Of a DNA stretch of 64,000 bases, positions 8,917-17,632 are shown piece after piece (position 1 is the stretch's first letter; every line of letters starts with the position of its first letter). The position numbers were made by a program, and so were the translations under genes. Below the pieces are notes generated by a model. That model was given only the letters and a program-made list of their open reading frames with translations. It made no database searches and was not told the DNA's origin. Origin of the DNA: Cohnella caldifontis (lineage in GTDB: Bacteria > Bacillota > Bacilli > Paenibacillales > Paenibacillaceae); assembly GCF_029360585.1 (NCBI RefSeq), contig NZ_JAQZSJ010000015.1, positions 1 to 64,000 on the forward strand, given 5' to 3'.

Positions 8917-10527
8917 TTACAGCGCCCGATGGTTTTTGCGGTAATCCTGCGGGGTCGCGCCCGTCATCTTTCTGAACAGCTTCGCGAAATAGGAGAAATG
9001 CGTATACCCCAGCTCGGACGCGATGTCGCTGATTTTGTCGTTCGTGCCGGCCAGCCGCTCCTTGGCTCTCTCGATCTTGGCATGCGTGATGTAATCCCAC
9101 AAGGACATGCCCGTCTCTTTCCGGAACAGGCGCGATACGTAAGCCGGGTTGCGGTACACCGCGGCGGCGATCTCGTCCCGGCTCATTTCCCTATGCAAGT
9201 TGTCTTGGATGAACGATTGGATTTTCGAAATGATGGCGGAAACGTCGCGCTGCCGGCCTTGGAAGGCGTCTCCCGCTTTCTGGATCAGATCCAGCGCCCA
9301 TGCCAGCAGCTGCTGGTGCGTCCGCAGCGACTGTCCCGCGTTCAGATCGGCGGCGTTAATCGTATGGTAAACCGATACGCCTTTCCGATAGGCGACCTGA
9401 AACAGCATGTGGACGAAGCCGAAATAGAATAGTTCCAGCGTCTCCCGGCTCGGCGCGGACGAGCGGAACTGCCCCGCGTAGTCGGCCAGGGCTTTCGAGA
9501 GCTCCTCCGTTCTCCCCCCGTCCAGAAGCAAGCCCCATTCGCCGAACGGGGGCAGCGTGAAGCCCGAACCGACGGAGGCTTCCCCCTCCGCGTTCCGGAT
9601 GTCGATGACCGCTTGCAGCGTCGACGTGTTGACGCGCTCGGCCTGTTGCAACCGCTCCAGCTCGTCCGCCAGCCTGTCGACCCGCACGGATTCCCCCAGA
9701 TAGCAGGACACCCTGCAGTGGAAATAATCCCGGCAAGCCGTCACGTACTGCCGGCAGCGTTCGTGCAGCACCGCCCGGTCTACGGCGACGCCGTCCGGCA
9801 AGTAAAGCAGCAGCAGGTTCAGATCGCTCCGATCCTGCAGCACCGCGCCCGGCCATTCCGCCAGGATCGTCTCGGCGGCCGCTTTGCGGATCGCGTATTC
9901 CATGATGTTCTCGTCCCGCGCGTCCAGCTCGACGTCCCACTGCTCGATGCTGATCAGCACGGGCTGCACGCCGTCTTCCGCACCGAGCGGAATGCCGTAC
10001 AGCTCGAATTGGCGGCGGAGAAGTCCCGGCGACAGCGGGAGCCGGTTCGCCAACAAATCCTGCCAGAACCGCTCGACCAGAATCGGCAGCTGGCTTGACC
10101 ATTGCCGGCGGTACTCGCCCAGCGTATGCTCGAAATCCTGCCGCTGCCGCCGCTCCTGGATTTCCCGAACCGCCCGCCCGACGATGCCTTTCAGCACGTC
10201 GTGATCGATCGGTTTCAGCACGTAATCGAAGGCGCCGAGGTGAAGCGCTTCCTGCGCGTAGTCGAATCGGGCATGTCCCGTCAAGAATACCGTGACCGTC
10301 TCCGGCCGGTGTTCCTGCATCCAGCGCAGCAACGTCAAGCCATTGGCGCCCGGCATCTCGATATCCGAGATGACGAGATCCACTTGCCGCCCCGTCAATA
10401 CGGCCAAGGCGGCATCGACGCTGTCGGCCTCCAGGATTTCGGCAAACGGCAGATCGCTCCAGTCGATCCCTTGCGTGATCCCCCGGAGCGCGTAAATTTC
10501 GTCGTCCACGACCAACATGGTCAGCAC
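8917..10527 (-). CDS. AraC-family response regulator, YesN type (locus A)
   Basis: A 536-residue two-component regulator. Residues 1-120 are a receiver domain with acidic pocket VVDDE and phospho-acceptor Asp55 (LVISDIEMPG), Thr in FLTGHA and Lys in LKPID. A long middle region of unknown fold follows. The C-terminal ~100 residues hold two AraC helix-turn-helix motifs (MSRDEIAAAVYRNPAYVSRL and ISDIASELGYTHFSYFAKLF). The start is GTG 10527 with GGGAGGGG five bases upstream, overlapping the kinase stop by 7 bases. Expected to activate the adjacent permease/binding-protein operon on a sugar signal. Confidence 0.93.
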   Translation of the reverse strand: MLTMLVVDDEIYALRGITQGIDWSDLPFAEILEADSVDAALAVLTGRQVDLVISDIEMPGANGLTLLRWMQEHRPETVTVFLTGHARFDYAQEALHLGAFDYVLKPIDHDVLKGIVGRAVREIQERRQRQDFEHTLGEYRRQWSSQLPILVERFWQDLLANRLPLSPGLLRRQFELYGIPLGAEDGVQPVLISIEQWDVELDARDENIMEYAIRKAAAETILAEWPGAVLQDRSDLNLLLLYLPDGVAVDRAVLHERCRQYVTACRDYFHCRVSCYLGESVRVDRLADELERLQQAERVNTSTLQAVIDIRNAEGEASVGSGFTLPPFGEWGLLLDGGRTEELSKALADYAGQFRSSAPSRETLELFYFGFVHMLFQVAYRKGVSVYHTINAADLNAGQSLRTHQQLLAWALDLIQKAGDAFQGRQRDVSAIISKIQSFIQDNLHREMSRDEIAAAVYRNPAYVSRLFRKETGMSLWDYITHAKIERAKERLAGTNDKISDIASELGYTHFSYFAKLFRKMTGATPQDYRKNHRAL

Positions 10528-12338
10528 GCGGTCCCCTCCCTGTTTTCCTCGTCCGGCTGACGTGCTCCGGAATCTTCCAGCATGGCGCGACGGTTCACGG
10601 GAAGGCGGACTTCGACGATCGCGCCGACGTCGCCGTCACCGTTCCGGAATGAAATTCCGCCTTCGTCCCCGTACAGCATTTTGAAGCGGCGCAGGATGTT
10701 CCAGATGCCCAGGTGCTGCTCTCCGGAGCCTTCCAGGTAAGTGCCGTTGTTCAAATCCTCCAGCATCGCGGGCGGAAAGCCCGGGCCGTTGTCCCGGATC
10801 GTCAGCCGCACGTACCGGTCCGGTTCCAGGGGGTCGTCTTCGGAAACGATCGACACCCGGAAGGCCGTGCCGTCCTGCTTGCGCTGGTTGAAGCCGTGCA
10901 GGATCGCGTTTTCCACGAACGGCTGCAAGAGCAGCGGCGAGATTTCGCCGGGCAGATGCTTGGGACTCACCGAGATTTCGTATTCCAGCTTGTCCAAGTA
11001 CCGCAGTTTCTGGATTTCCATGTAGTGCCCGATATGGCGGATTTCGTCCTCCAGCCGGACGGCCGTCCGGTGGCTGTGCATCAAGAAACGGAAATAATCT
11101 GCCAAGTGCAGGGACAGCTTCTGCACGCTCTTGAAATCTTTCAAGGCCGCCAGATTGTAGATGATGTTCAAGCTGTTCATATAGAAGTGCGGGTTGATCT
11201 GCACTTGCAAATGCTTGTACTCCGCCCGCTGCACCCGCAGCTGCTCCTCGTACACGTCGATTTTGAGCTCTTCGATCTGCTGCGCCATATGGTTGAAGGT
11301 CGTCGCCATGATCGAGAACTCGCTGCCCTCGGGATACGCGGGAAGCCGGACGTTGAACTGCCCCCTGCCCAACTTGCGCATGCCGCCGATGAAGCTGACG
11401 AGAGGGCGGAACATGAACCGCTGCAGGAACAGCACGTAACCGGTCACGACGGCGGCGGACAGGAGCGGAATCCAGAAGTACAGCATCTTTTGGAAAAACG
11501 GCAGGTTCTTCAGGATGTAAGGCTCCGTCGTCACGATGACGTAATGGAGGTCCGCGTAATGGGAAGGCTGCGTGAACGCGAGATACGATTTATCGTTCCA
11601 GCGGATCGATTTCACCGAACCGTCCTGGTGCAGGATGGCGGCCCGGAAAGCGGCGTCCTGGCCGGGGGGCGGATCGCCCGACGTGAGCACGTTGCCTTGG
11701 GAGTCGACCATGTACACGGCGCCTTCGGGTCCGACGTCGAACGTCTGCAGGACGGAGTTCAACGTGTCGAGGCGCAGGAGCGCGCCGGCGTACAAGCCGA
11801 AGTCCAGGCCCACGACCTTGACGAGGTAGTTGGAGGCGCCGGGAATGCTCACGAGTTCCCACTGCTCGTTGCTCGTTTTTTGCCGGTAGGCGATCGTCGT
11901 GGCGTAATCTTTAAGGAAAGCGTCGAGTTCGGGAGATTTGTAGCCGTCCTGGGTGGCGAAGAACGGAAGGTTGTCCTTGTTGGAGAAGGCGAAAAACGTA
12001 TCGACCATTTTATAGTAGCTGGTATCCAGCACGAACCGGTTGTACACCCGCAATTTGGCCAGCGTGAAATCGGGGTCTTCCGGAGACAGCGTTTTCACTT
12101 GCAGCAAATCCGAATCGTTGACGATGCCGAGCTGGATCAGGAAATTGTACGTGCTTTTAAGCACCTCGTCGTTGGCTCTGACCTGCACGGCCATCAGGTT
12201 GTTGTAGTGAAGCGAGACTTGATCCCGGACGATCCGGGTCGCGTACAGGTTGTTGTAAATGAGGAAAACGACGAGGGGGGCGACGATGAGAAAAAAAACG
12301 AATACGGTTCGGAAACGCACGGACTGCCAGAACTTCAT
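10521..12338 (-). CDS. sensor histidine kinase, YesM type (locus A)
   Basis: A 605-residue membrane kinase. TM1 is at about 11-30, an extracellular sensor region of about 250 residues follows, TM2 is at about 287-305, and HAMP spans about 306-358. The His_kinase domain has the phospho-acceptor His384 (QINPHFYMN) and a C-terminal GHKL ATPase with RDNGPGFP. The class usually senses oligosaccharides outside the cell. It partners with the overlapping response regulator. The ribosome binding site before ATG 12338 is weak. Confidence 0.92.
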   Translation of the reverse strand: MKFWQSVRFRTVFVFFLIVAPLVVFLIYNNLYATRIVRDQVSLHYNNLMAVQVRANDEVLKSTYNFLIQLGIVNDSDLLQVKTLSPEDPDFTLAKLRVYNRFVLDTSYYKMVDTFFAFSNKDNLPFFATQDGYKSPELDAFLKDYATTIAYRQKTSNEQWELVSIPGASNYLVKVVGLDFGLYAGALLRLDTLNSVLQTFDVGPEGAVYMVDSQGNVLTSGDPPPGQDAAFRAAILHQDGSVKSIRWNDKSYLAFTQPSHYADLHYVIVTTEPYILKNLPFFQKMLYFWIPLLSAAVVTGYVLFLQRFMFRPLVSFIGGMRKLGRGQFNVRLPAYPEGSEFSIMATTFNHMAQQIEELKIDVYEEQLRVQRAEYKHLQVQINPHFYMNSLNIIYNLAALKDFKSVQKLSLHLADYFRFLMHSHRTAVRLEDEIRHIGHYMEIQKLRYLDKLEYEISVSPKHLPGEISPLLLQPFVENAILHGFNQRKQDGTAFRVSIVSEDDPLEPDRYVRLTIRDNGPGFPPAMLEDLNNGTYLEGSGEQHLGIWNILRRFKMLYGDEGGISFRNGDGDVGAIVEVRLPVNRRAMLEDSGARQPDEENREGTAC

Positions 12339-12478
12339 CTCTGCCGTACCCCCAGAAGGTAGTCGGATCGTACGTCCTAAGCATAACCTACCAAAATGTG
12401 GGGTAGCAACGAGTTTTTTACGGCCGAGCCGGACATGCTAACGCTAAGAAAAATATCCTGACGAGGAGGAAGTTCGTC

Positions 12479-12667
12479 ATGGCAGAAGATAAGGATAGTT
12501 TTTACGGGGTCGGGGAGGACGTCATTCCCACGCCGAAAGACCAGCAGGACGTGAGCGCGCTCGATATGGTCAGCGACGTCGTGGCGGACTTATCGGATCG
12601 GGTCCAGGACGCCTTGGGGCTGCAGGACGAACCGCATGGAGACCTGGGCGGGAAAGCGCGGCATTGA
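12479..12667 (+). CDS. small hypothetical acidic protein
   Basis: A 62-residue, strongly acidic, soluble protein (MAEDKDSFYGVG...). An excellent AGGAGG lies eight bases upstream of ATG 12479. It has no signal peptide or membrane segment. A central stretch (VSALDMVSDVVADLSDRVQDAL) could form one amphipathic helix. It is one of the few plus-strand genes in the window. Function unknown. Confidence 0.65.
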   Translation: MAEDKDSFYGVGEDVIPTPKDQQDVSALDMVSDVVADLSDRVQDALGLQDEPHGDLGGKARH

Positions 12668-12748
12668 CGGTTTTGGCAACTCGCCGAGCGGATGAGATGA
12701 TGTCGTCTTCTATTCCGCGCACCCCCTCGAATGCTCCAAAATATAAGC

Positions 12749-12777
12749 AAACCGCCGGGAACCCGTCCCGGCGGTTG
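12749..12777. terminator. hairpin between convergent small gene and yerC
   Basis: A 9-bp GC-rich stem (CCGCCGGGA / TCCCGGCGG) with a 5-base loop, placed between the convergent 12479 gene and yerC. The minus-strand side is followed by TTTGCTTATATTTT. It could end both transcripts. Confidence 0.55.
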
Positions 12778-12790
12778 ATCGTTCATGCCC

Positions 12791-13111
12791 TTATTCCGAT
12801 TTGTCCGCGGCGGCGTCCCCGAAACGGCCCAGCCGTTCCAGCGCCATTTTGTACCCGTCGTTGCCGTAGTTCAAGCAGCGCTTCACCCGCGAGATGGTGG
12901 CCGTGCTCGCGCCCGTCTCGGTCTCGATCTGGTTGTAGGTATTGCCCTTCCCCAGCATGCGGGCGACCTCCAGCCTCTGCGACAACGACTGGATCTCGTT
13001 CACGGTGCACAGATCGTCGAAAAATATGTAGCACTCCTCGACGCTCTTCAGCGTCAGGATGGCTTCGAACAGTTGGTCGATCGTTGGATCGTTCAGTTTT
13101 TTCAGCTGCAT
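12791..13111 (-). CDS. yerC: YerC/YecD family TrpR-related DNA-binding protein
   Basis: A 106-residue protein of the TrpR-like superfamily. The region EIQSLSQRLEVARMLGKGNTYNQIETETGASTATISRVKRCL forms the conserved helix-turn-helix unit of the family. Its regulatory target is not well defined. In Bacillus subtilis, yerC follows yerB downstream of the pur operon; the same relative order is kept here, but glycan loci separate the genes. Confidence 0.9.
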   Translation of the reverse strand: MQLKKLNDPTIDQLFEAILTLKSVEECYIFFDDLCTVNEIQSLSQRLEVARMLGKGNTYNQIETETGASTATISRVKRCLNYGNDGYKMALERLGRFGDAAADKSE

Positions 13112-13287
13112 GCCGCACCCCGATTCCTCGCGTCTCCGATCTCCTTCCCATTTTACTTCGTCCCGCGAAGTTCTTCAAGCGTTACCGTATTCACGCATTA
13201 CCGAGTTAAAATCATTCGGAAAACGGGCATTCGTCCATTCAACGGGGCGGATGCCTTCATACGTTGTAGCAGAAAGGGTGTGACTTC

Positions 13288-13767
13288 ATGAACGATCCGA
13301 ATTCTCCTTCCCTTCGCGGATGGAACCAACCCCAAGGTTTCGGAGGCGGATTTCCGGGCATCGGCAATCCCGGCTTCGGCAATCCCGGCTTCGGCCCCCC
13401 GACGGCCGGCGGGGATCCGTTCTTCGTCGCCGGGCCTCCCGCCCTCGTGAATCCGACGGTCCTGCCGCCCCAATTCGGAGGGGCTGGAGCCGGCGGCGGA
13501 ACGGGCAAAGGATTCAACTTCGGGGATATTAAAGGCTTCATCGACCGGATGGGCGGCATCGACGGCGTCCTGAACGGACTCGGGAAGTTCCAGAAGTTGA
13601 TGTCGACCATGCAGCAAATGGCTCCTTTGCTCCGGCTGCTCATCGGCAAAGGGGGCACCGCGGCGGCGGCGGGCATCAGCTCGGGCAAGGTCCGCCGGCG
13701 ATCCTCCCGGACGCGCAGGCGGGCCAGAGCGCGAAAAGGCGGTTCGCGCCGGACCCATAAACGGTAA
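13288..13767 (+). CDS. low-complexity protein with GNPGFG repeats and basic tail
   Basis: A 159-residue protein in three parts. The N-terminal half is rich in Gly/Pro/Phe/Asn with GNPGFG repeats. A helical segment follows at about 75-115 (GFIDRMGGIDGVLNGLGK... FQKLMSTMQQMAPLLRLLIG). The C-terminal 25 residues are almost all Arg/Lys/Ser/Gly (RRRSSRTRRRARARKGGSRR). The layout recalls VrrA/YqfQ-like spore-associated proteins of Bacilli, but I cannot confirm that family. The start is ATG 13288 with AAAGGGTG upstream. A coat or DNA-associated sporulation role is conjecture. Confidence 0.65.
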   Translation: MNDPNSPSLRGWNQPQGFGGGFPGIGNPGFGNPGFGPPTAGGDPFFVAGPPALVNPTVLPPQFGGAGAGGGTGKGFNFGDIKGFIDRMGGIDGVLNGLGKFQKLMSTMQQMAPLLRLLIGKGGTAAAAGISSGKVRRRSSRTRRRARARKGGSRRTHKR

Positions 13768-13876
13768 TGGTGTACCGACCGCGATCCAAGTACAAAATGT
13801 TTCTTGCGCTGTACGGCAATGGTAAGCGCGGCAGGCCTGGTCCCGTCGGGATGACCCGACCGGGAGCAGGCCCGTT

Positions 13877-14623
13877 TCACGCCCGCGCGCCGTTTAACCC
13901 ATCTTTGCCGCGGATCGCTTCCAACGGCCTCGCGTTCCCGTACCAAGGGGCGGCGCCTCGTTCAGCCGCGGCCCAGCGGATCGCGTTCGCGATGACCCGC
14001 AGCACCGGCTCCCGGTAATACGTCGGGTATGTCTCGTGCCCCGGACGGAAATAAAAGATTTTGCCTTGGCCCCGGGCGTACGCGCAGCCGCTGCGGAACA
14101 CTTCTCCGCCTTCGAACCAGCTCACGAGGACAAGCTCGTCCGGGTCAGGGATATCGAAAAACTCCCCGTACATCTCTTCCCGCTCCAGCTCGAAAAATTC
14201 CGGCAGCCCCTCCGCGATCGGATGCGTCGGCTTTACGACCCACAGCCGCTCCTTCTCGTCCGCCTCCCGCCATTTCAACGCGCACGAAGTCCCCATCAGC
14301 CGCTTGAAAATTTTCGAATAATGCCCGGAATGCAGCACGATCAGCCCCATCCCCTGCAGCACCCGTTCCCGCACGCGCTCCACGATGCGGTCGTCCACTT
14401 CGTCATGCGCCCGGTGTCCCCACCAGACCAGCACGTCGGTCTCCCGCAACGTCTCCTCCGTCAAGCCGTGCTCCGGTTCGTCCAGCGTCGCCGTCCGCAG
14501 GTCGAAGCCGAACGGCGCCAGCCCTTGGCGCAGCGCTTCATGGATGCCGGCCGGATACACCTTCGCGACTTCCGGATTGTCCCGTTCGTGACGAAATTCG
14601 TTCCATATCGTCACCCGCGCCAT
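13877..14623 (-). CDS. ThuA-like domain protein (trehalose utilization family)
   Basis: A 248-residue protein of the ThuA/class I glutamine-amidotransferase-like fold, with conserved [34 protein letters not shown] and [10 protein letters not shown] segments. ThuA proteins act with Gfo/Idh-type ThuB in the breakdown of trehalose and other disaccharides through 3-keto intermediates. ATG 14623 is preceded by GGAGGTG that overlaps the stop of the oxidoreductase gene, so the two are coupled. This fixes the start well inside a longer open frame. Last gene of locus B. The exact substrate is unknown. Confidence 0.88.
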   Translation of the reverse strand: MARVTIWNEFRHERDNPEVAKVYPAGIHEALRQGLAPFGFDLRTATLDEPEHGLTEETLRETDVLVWWGHRAHDEVDDRIVERVRERVLQGMGLIVLHSGHYSKIFKRLMGTSCALKWREADEKERLWVVKPTHPIAEGLPEFFELEREEMYGEFFDIPDPDELVLVSWFEGGEVFRSGCAYARGQGKIFYFRPGHETYPTYYREPVLRVIANAIRWAAAERGAAPWYGNARPLEAIRGKDGLNGARA

Positions 14624-14628
14624 CCCCG

Positions 14629-15720
14629 TCACCTCCCCGCTTCCTTCACGGGCCAGCCGGCCCCGATCTCCTCCGGCGCAACGCTTCTCCGTTCCCGCGC
14701 CGACCGCGCGATCGCCTCCAGCACGCGTTGATTCAGGTAGCCGTCCCGCATGCCGGGCGTCTCCTCCCGCACCTTGCCCCTCGCCAGGTCGAGGAAATCC
14801 TGCATCTGCTTCAGCTTGTAACGTTCCGGCACCGCGATCTTCTCGCGCACCTCGGACCGTTCTTCGTTCGGATGCACCCACGTCAAATGTTCGCCGTCCT
14901 CCCAGCCCATGTGCAGCGAACCCGTATCCCCGTATACGGAAATCTCGAATTGGTTCTGGGCGCCGAAAGCGTTGCGCGACGTCTGGAAGACGGCGGGCAC
15001 GCCGGGTTCCAGCTCCGCGACGAACGCGGCGAAGTCGTCGATATCCACCGGCACGGGATTTCCCGATACCGGGTCCTTGCGCTCCTTGATGAGCGAGCTC
15101 ATCAGCGACGAGACGCGGATCGGCTCCCCGATCAGGAAGCGCGCGGCGTCGACCATATGCGATCCGAGGTCGCCGAGCGTGCCGGTGCCGGTAACGGCCG
15201 GGTCCATCCGCCAGTTCATCGGCGTCTCGAACAGCGGACCGCCCCACTGCTGCAAATATTGGATGAAAACGTGGCGAACCTCGCCGATGCGGCCGCCGCG
15301 GATCATGTCGCGGGCCATGCGGAAAGACGGCGTATAACGGTATGAGAAGCCGACCATGCACGGAATTTCGCGGGATCGGGCGAGCTCGAGCAGTTCCGCC
15401 GCTTCCGCGAAAGTGCGGGTGAACGGTTTCTCCGTCATGAGCGGTTTGCCGTGGACGAGGCACAGGCGGATGATTTCGGCATGCACGCGGTTCGGCGTGA
15501 TGGACAGGACGGCATCGACGTTCGGGTCCCGGATCAGCGCTTCCGGGTCGGAATGCCGCGCGGAGGCGCCCAACCCGAGCCGTTCGCCCCATTCGGCATG
15601 CTTGCGGACATCGCTGTCGCAAATCGCGGTGAAGACGGCGCCCTCCAGCTTCAACAATTGCTCGACATGGACGTTCGCCATTCCTCCCAGCCCGATCAAG
15701 CCCAAACGTACGGTTTCCAT
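14629..15720 (-). CDS. Gfo/Idh/MocA family oxidoreductase
   Basis: A 363-residue NAD(P)-dependent sugar dehydrogenase. The N-terminal Rossmann domain begins [17 protein letters not shown]. The family's EKP motif is present ([13 protein letters not shown]), followed by the typical C-terminal beta-sheet substrate domain with [14 protein letters not shown]. It is coupled to the ThuA gene and follows two sugar permeases, so it probably oxidises the imported sugar or glycoside, perhaps at C3. Confidence 0.92.
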   Translation of the reverse strand: METVRLGLIGLGGMANVHVEQLLKLEGAVFTAICDSDVRKHAEWGERLGLGASARHSDPEALIRDPNVDAVLSITPNRVHAEIIRLCLVHGKPLMTEKPFTRTFAEAAELLELARSREIPCMVGFSYRYTPSFRMARDMIRGGRIGEVRHVFIQYLQQWGGPLFETPMNWRMDPAVTGTGTLGDLGSHMVDAARFLIGEPIRVSSLMSSLIKERKDPVSGNPVPVDIDDFAAFVAELEPGVPAVFQTSRNAFGAQNQFEISVYGDTGSLHMGWEDGEHLTWVHPNEERSEVREKIAVPERYKLKQMQDFLDLARGKVREETPGMRDGYLNQRVLEAIARSARERRSVAPEEIGAGWPVKEAGR

Positions 15721-15754
15721 AGACGGATTCGATCCCCTTTCGGTTCGCTTATTC

Positions 15755-16579
15755 TTATTTGATGCCGGTCATCGTCATGCCTTTGATGAAATAGCGCTGG
15801 GAGACGAGATACACGAGGAAAATCGGAACGAAGCTGACGACGTTGCCGGCCATCAGGATGTCCCATTCCGTCGACCAGCGGCCCTGCAGCTTGCTCAGGC
15901 CGAGCGGCAGCGTCATGAGCTCCTTGCTGTTCACCGCGATGAGCGGCCACAGGAAGTTGTTCCAGGAACCCATGAAGGCGAAAATGGTCAGGGCGGCGAC
16001 CGTAGGCTTGACGAGCGGAACGACGACGCTTCGGAACACGCGGTAGTAAGAGGCTCCGTCCATGAAGGCCGCTTCGAGCAGCTCGTTCGGAATCGTCAGC
16101 ATGTGCTGGCGGATCAGGAACGTGCCGTAGGCGCTGAAAATGCCCGGAAGGATGAGCCCGGCGTACGTGTCGATGAGGTTCGTCTTGGAGAACAGGATGA
16201 ACAGCGGCACCAGCGTCACTTGCGCCGGGATCATCATGGTCGTCAGGAACAGGAGGAACACGCCCTGGCGGCCCTTGAACGGGATTTTGGCGAACGCGTA
16301 AGCCGACATCGTGCAGACGAGCAGCTGCAGCGCGGTCGTCGCGACGGCCACGACGGCGCTGTTCAGCAGAAAACGGTAAAGCGGAAAATACTGCTCGATT
16401 CTCGCGAAGTTATCGAAATTCCAATGCGAGGGCAGGAGCGTCGGCGGCATCTTTACGACTTCGAGGCTGTCCTTGAAGGCGCCCGACAGCATCCAGGCAA
16501 ACGGAAACACGAGCACGAGGGACACCGCGGTCAGGATCAGATAGGCGAGGCCGTTCGCCAGAAGCCTTCTACCTCTCAT
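15755..16579 (-). CDS. carbohydrate ABC transporter permease, MalG type (locus B)
   Basis: A 274-residue permease with an N-terminal helix (LAYLILTAVSLVLVFPFAWML), the EAA loop ELLEAAFMDGASYYRVFRSV and the C-terminal FIKGMTMTGIK. It overlaps the upstream permease by 11 bases. A GGAGGTG eight bases before the ATG lies inside the upstream gene. Confidence 0.92.
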   Translation of the reverse strand: MRGRRLLANGLAYLILTAVSLVLVFPFAWMLSGAFKDSLEVVKMPPTLLPSHWNFDNFARIEQYFPLYRFLLNSAVVAVATTALQLLVCTMSAYAFAKIPFKGRQGVFLLFLTTMMIPAQVTLVPLFILFSKTNLIDTYAGLILPGIFSAYGTFLIRQHMLTIPNELLEAAFMDGASYYRVFRSVVVPLVKPTVAALTIFAFMGSWNNFLWPLIAVNSKELMTLPLGLSKLQGRWSTEWDILMAGNVVSFVPIFLVYLVSQRYFIKGMTMTGIK

Positions 16580-17462
16580 AGATGACCCACCTCCGCTGAA
16601 GCCGCTGAAGAAGCATCGTCACCGCAAGGATGATCGCGAAGAGCACCCAGGACTGCGCGGCGGCGAAGCCCATTTTGTTGAACTGGAACGCGTTCTTGTA
16701 TACCTGCTCGACGATCGTGCTGGTGGCGCCGGCCGGGCCGCCGTTCGTCATGATCAGCACCTGGTCGAACAGCTGGAACGAGTTGATCAAGGAAATCGTG
16801 ACGACGAAATACAGCGTAGGCGACAGCATCGGCAGCGTGACGCTCCATAGCTTGCGCCAGGCCGAAGCGCCGTCCAACTCCGCCGCCTCGTAATAGTCTT
16901 CGGAAATGTCCTGCAGGCCGGCCAATAGGATCAGCGCGACGAAGCCGAGGTCCTTCCAGACCGTGACGGCGATGATCGCGACCATGGCCCACGTATCGTC
17001 CTGCAGCCAGATCGGTCCTTGGATCCCGATCCGGGACAGCAGGTAGTTCAGCAAGCCGCTCTGCCCGTTCAGGATCCAGCGCCAGACGATGGACACGGCG
17101 ACCCACGAGGTGATGACGGGCACGAACACGGCGGCGCGGTACGCCTTGATGCCGGGCAGGCTCCGATTGAGGAGAACGGCCAGGAACACGCCCAGCACGG
17201 CAAGCGACGGCATGTATCCGATCAGGAACACGAACACGTTCTTGATGGCCGTATACGATTTCTCCTCGCGGAATACCTCGGCATAGTTGGACCAGCCGAC
17301 GAAATGCATTTTCGTCCAGTTCGTGAGCAAATCCCAGTCCGTAAAGCTGATCACGACCGAAGACATCATCGGCAGCAGCTGGAACGCCAGCAGGCCCAGC
17401 AGCGCGGGCAGCAGAAACACGAAAGCGGCGATCCGGCGGTTCCATTGGCGCTGTCCTACCAT
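16569..17462 (-). CDS. sugar ABC transporter permease, MalF type (locus B)
   Basis: A 297-residue permease. The first helix is AAFVFLLPALLGLLAFQLLP and the EAA loop reads EAAELDGASAWRKLWSV. It is separated from the binding-protein gene by a 170-base gap that holds a stem-loop, a usual way to make more binding protein than permease. Forms the membrane channel with the overlapping MalG-type permease. Confidence 0.92.
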   Translation of the reverse strand: MVGQRQWNRRIAAFVFLLPALLGLLAFQLLPMMSSVVISFTDWDLLTNWTKMHFVGWSNYAEVFREEKSYTAIKNVFVFLIGYMPSLAVLGVFLAVLLNRSLPGIKAYRAAVFVPVITSWVAVSIVWRWILNGQSGLLNYLLSRIGIQGPIWLQDDTWAMVAIIAVTVWKDLGFVALILLAGLQDISEDYYEAAELDGASAWRKLWSVTLPMLSPTLYFVVTISLINSFQLFDQVLIMTNGGPAGATSTIVEQVYKNAFQFNKMGFAAAQSWVLFAIILAVTMLLQRLQRRWVIYER

Positions 17463-17500
17463 CCTGCATGTTCCTTTCCTGCGATACGCGTTATAATGGG

Positions 17501-17542
17501 GGCGATGGAACCGCGGCAGCCCATTGCCGCGATCCCATCGCC
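17501..17542 (-). promoter_or_regulatory. intercistronic stem-loop between binding-protein and permease genes
   Basis: Two nested stems: GGCGATGG pairs with CCATCGCC outside, and CGCGGCA pairs with TGCCGCG inside. No U-run follows on the minus strand, so this looks like an mRNA-stabilising or attenuating hairpin rather than a full terminator. Confidence 0.6.
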
Positions 17543-17632
17543 GGATGTTTCCGCTCCGATCCGGAGAGTCTCCAGCTCCCCGGTCCGAAAGCGGCAGGTT
17601 TCCTTAAGCTGGATGAAGCAGAGGAGGTTCCG

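Noticed and set aside
13838..13866. Hairpin TCCCGTCGGG/CCCGACCGGGA after the ThuA gene
   Set aside because: The stem is imperfect and there is no U-run. I cannot separate it from chance in GC-rich DNA.
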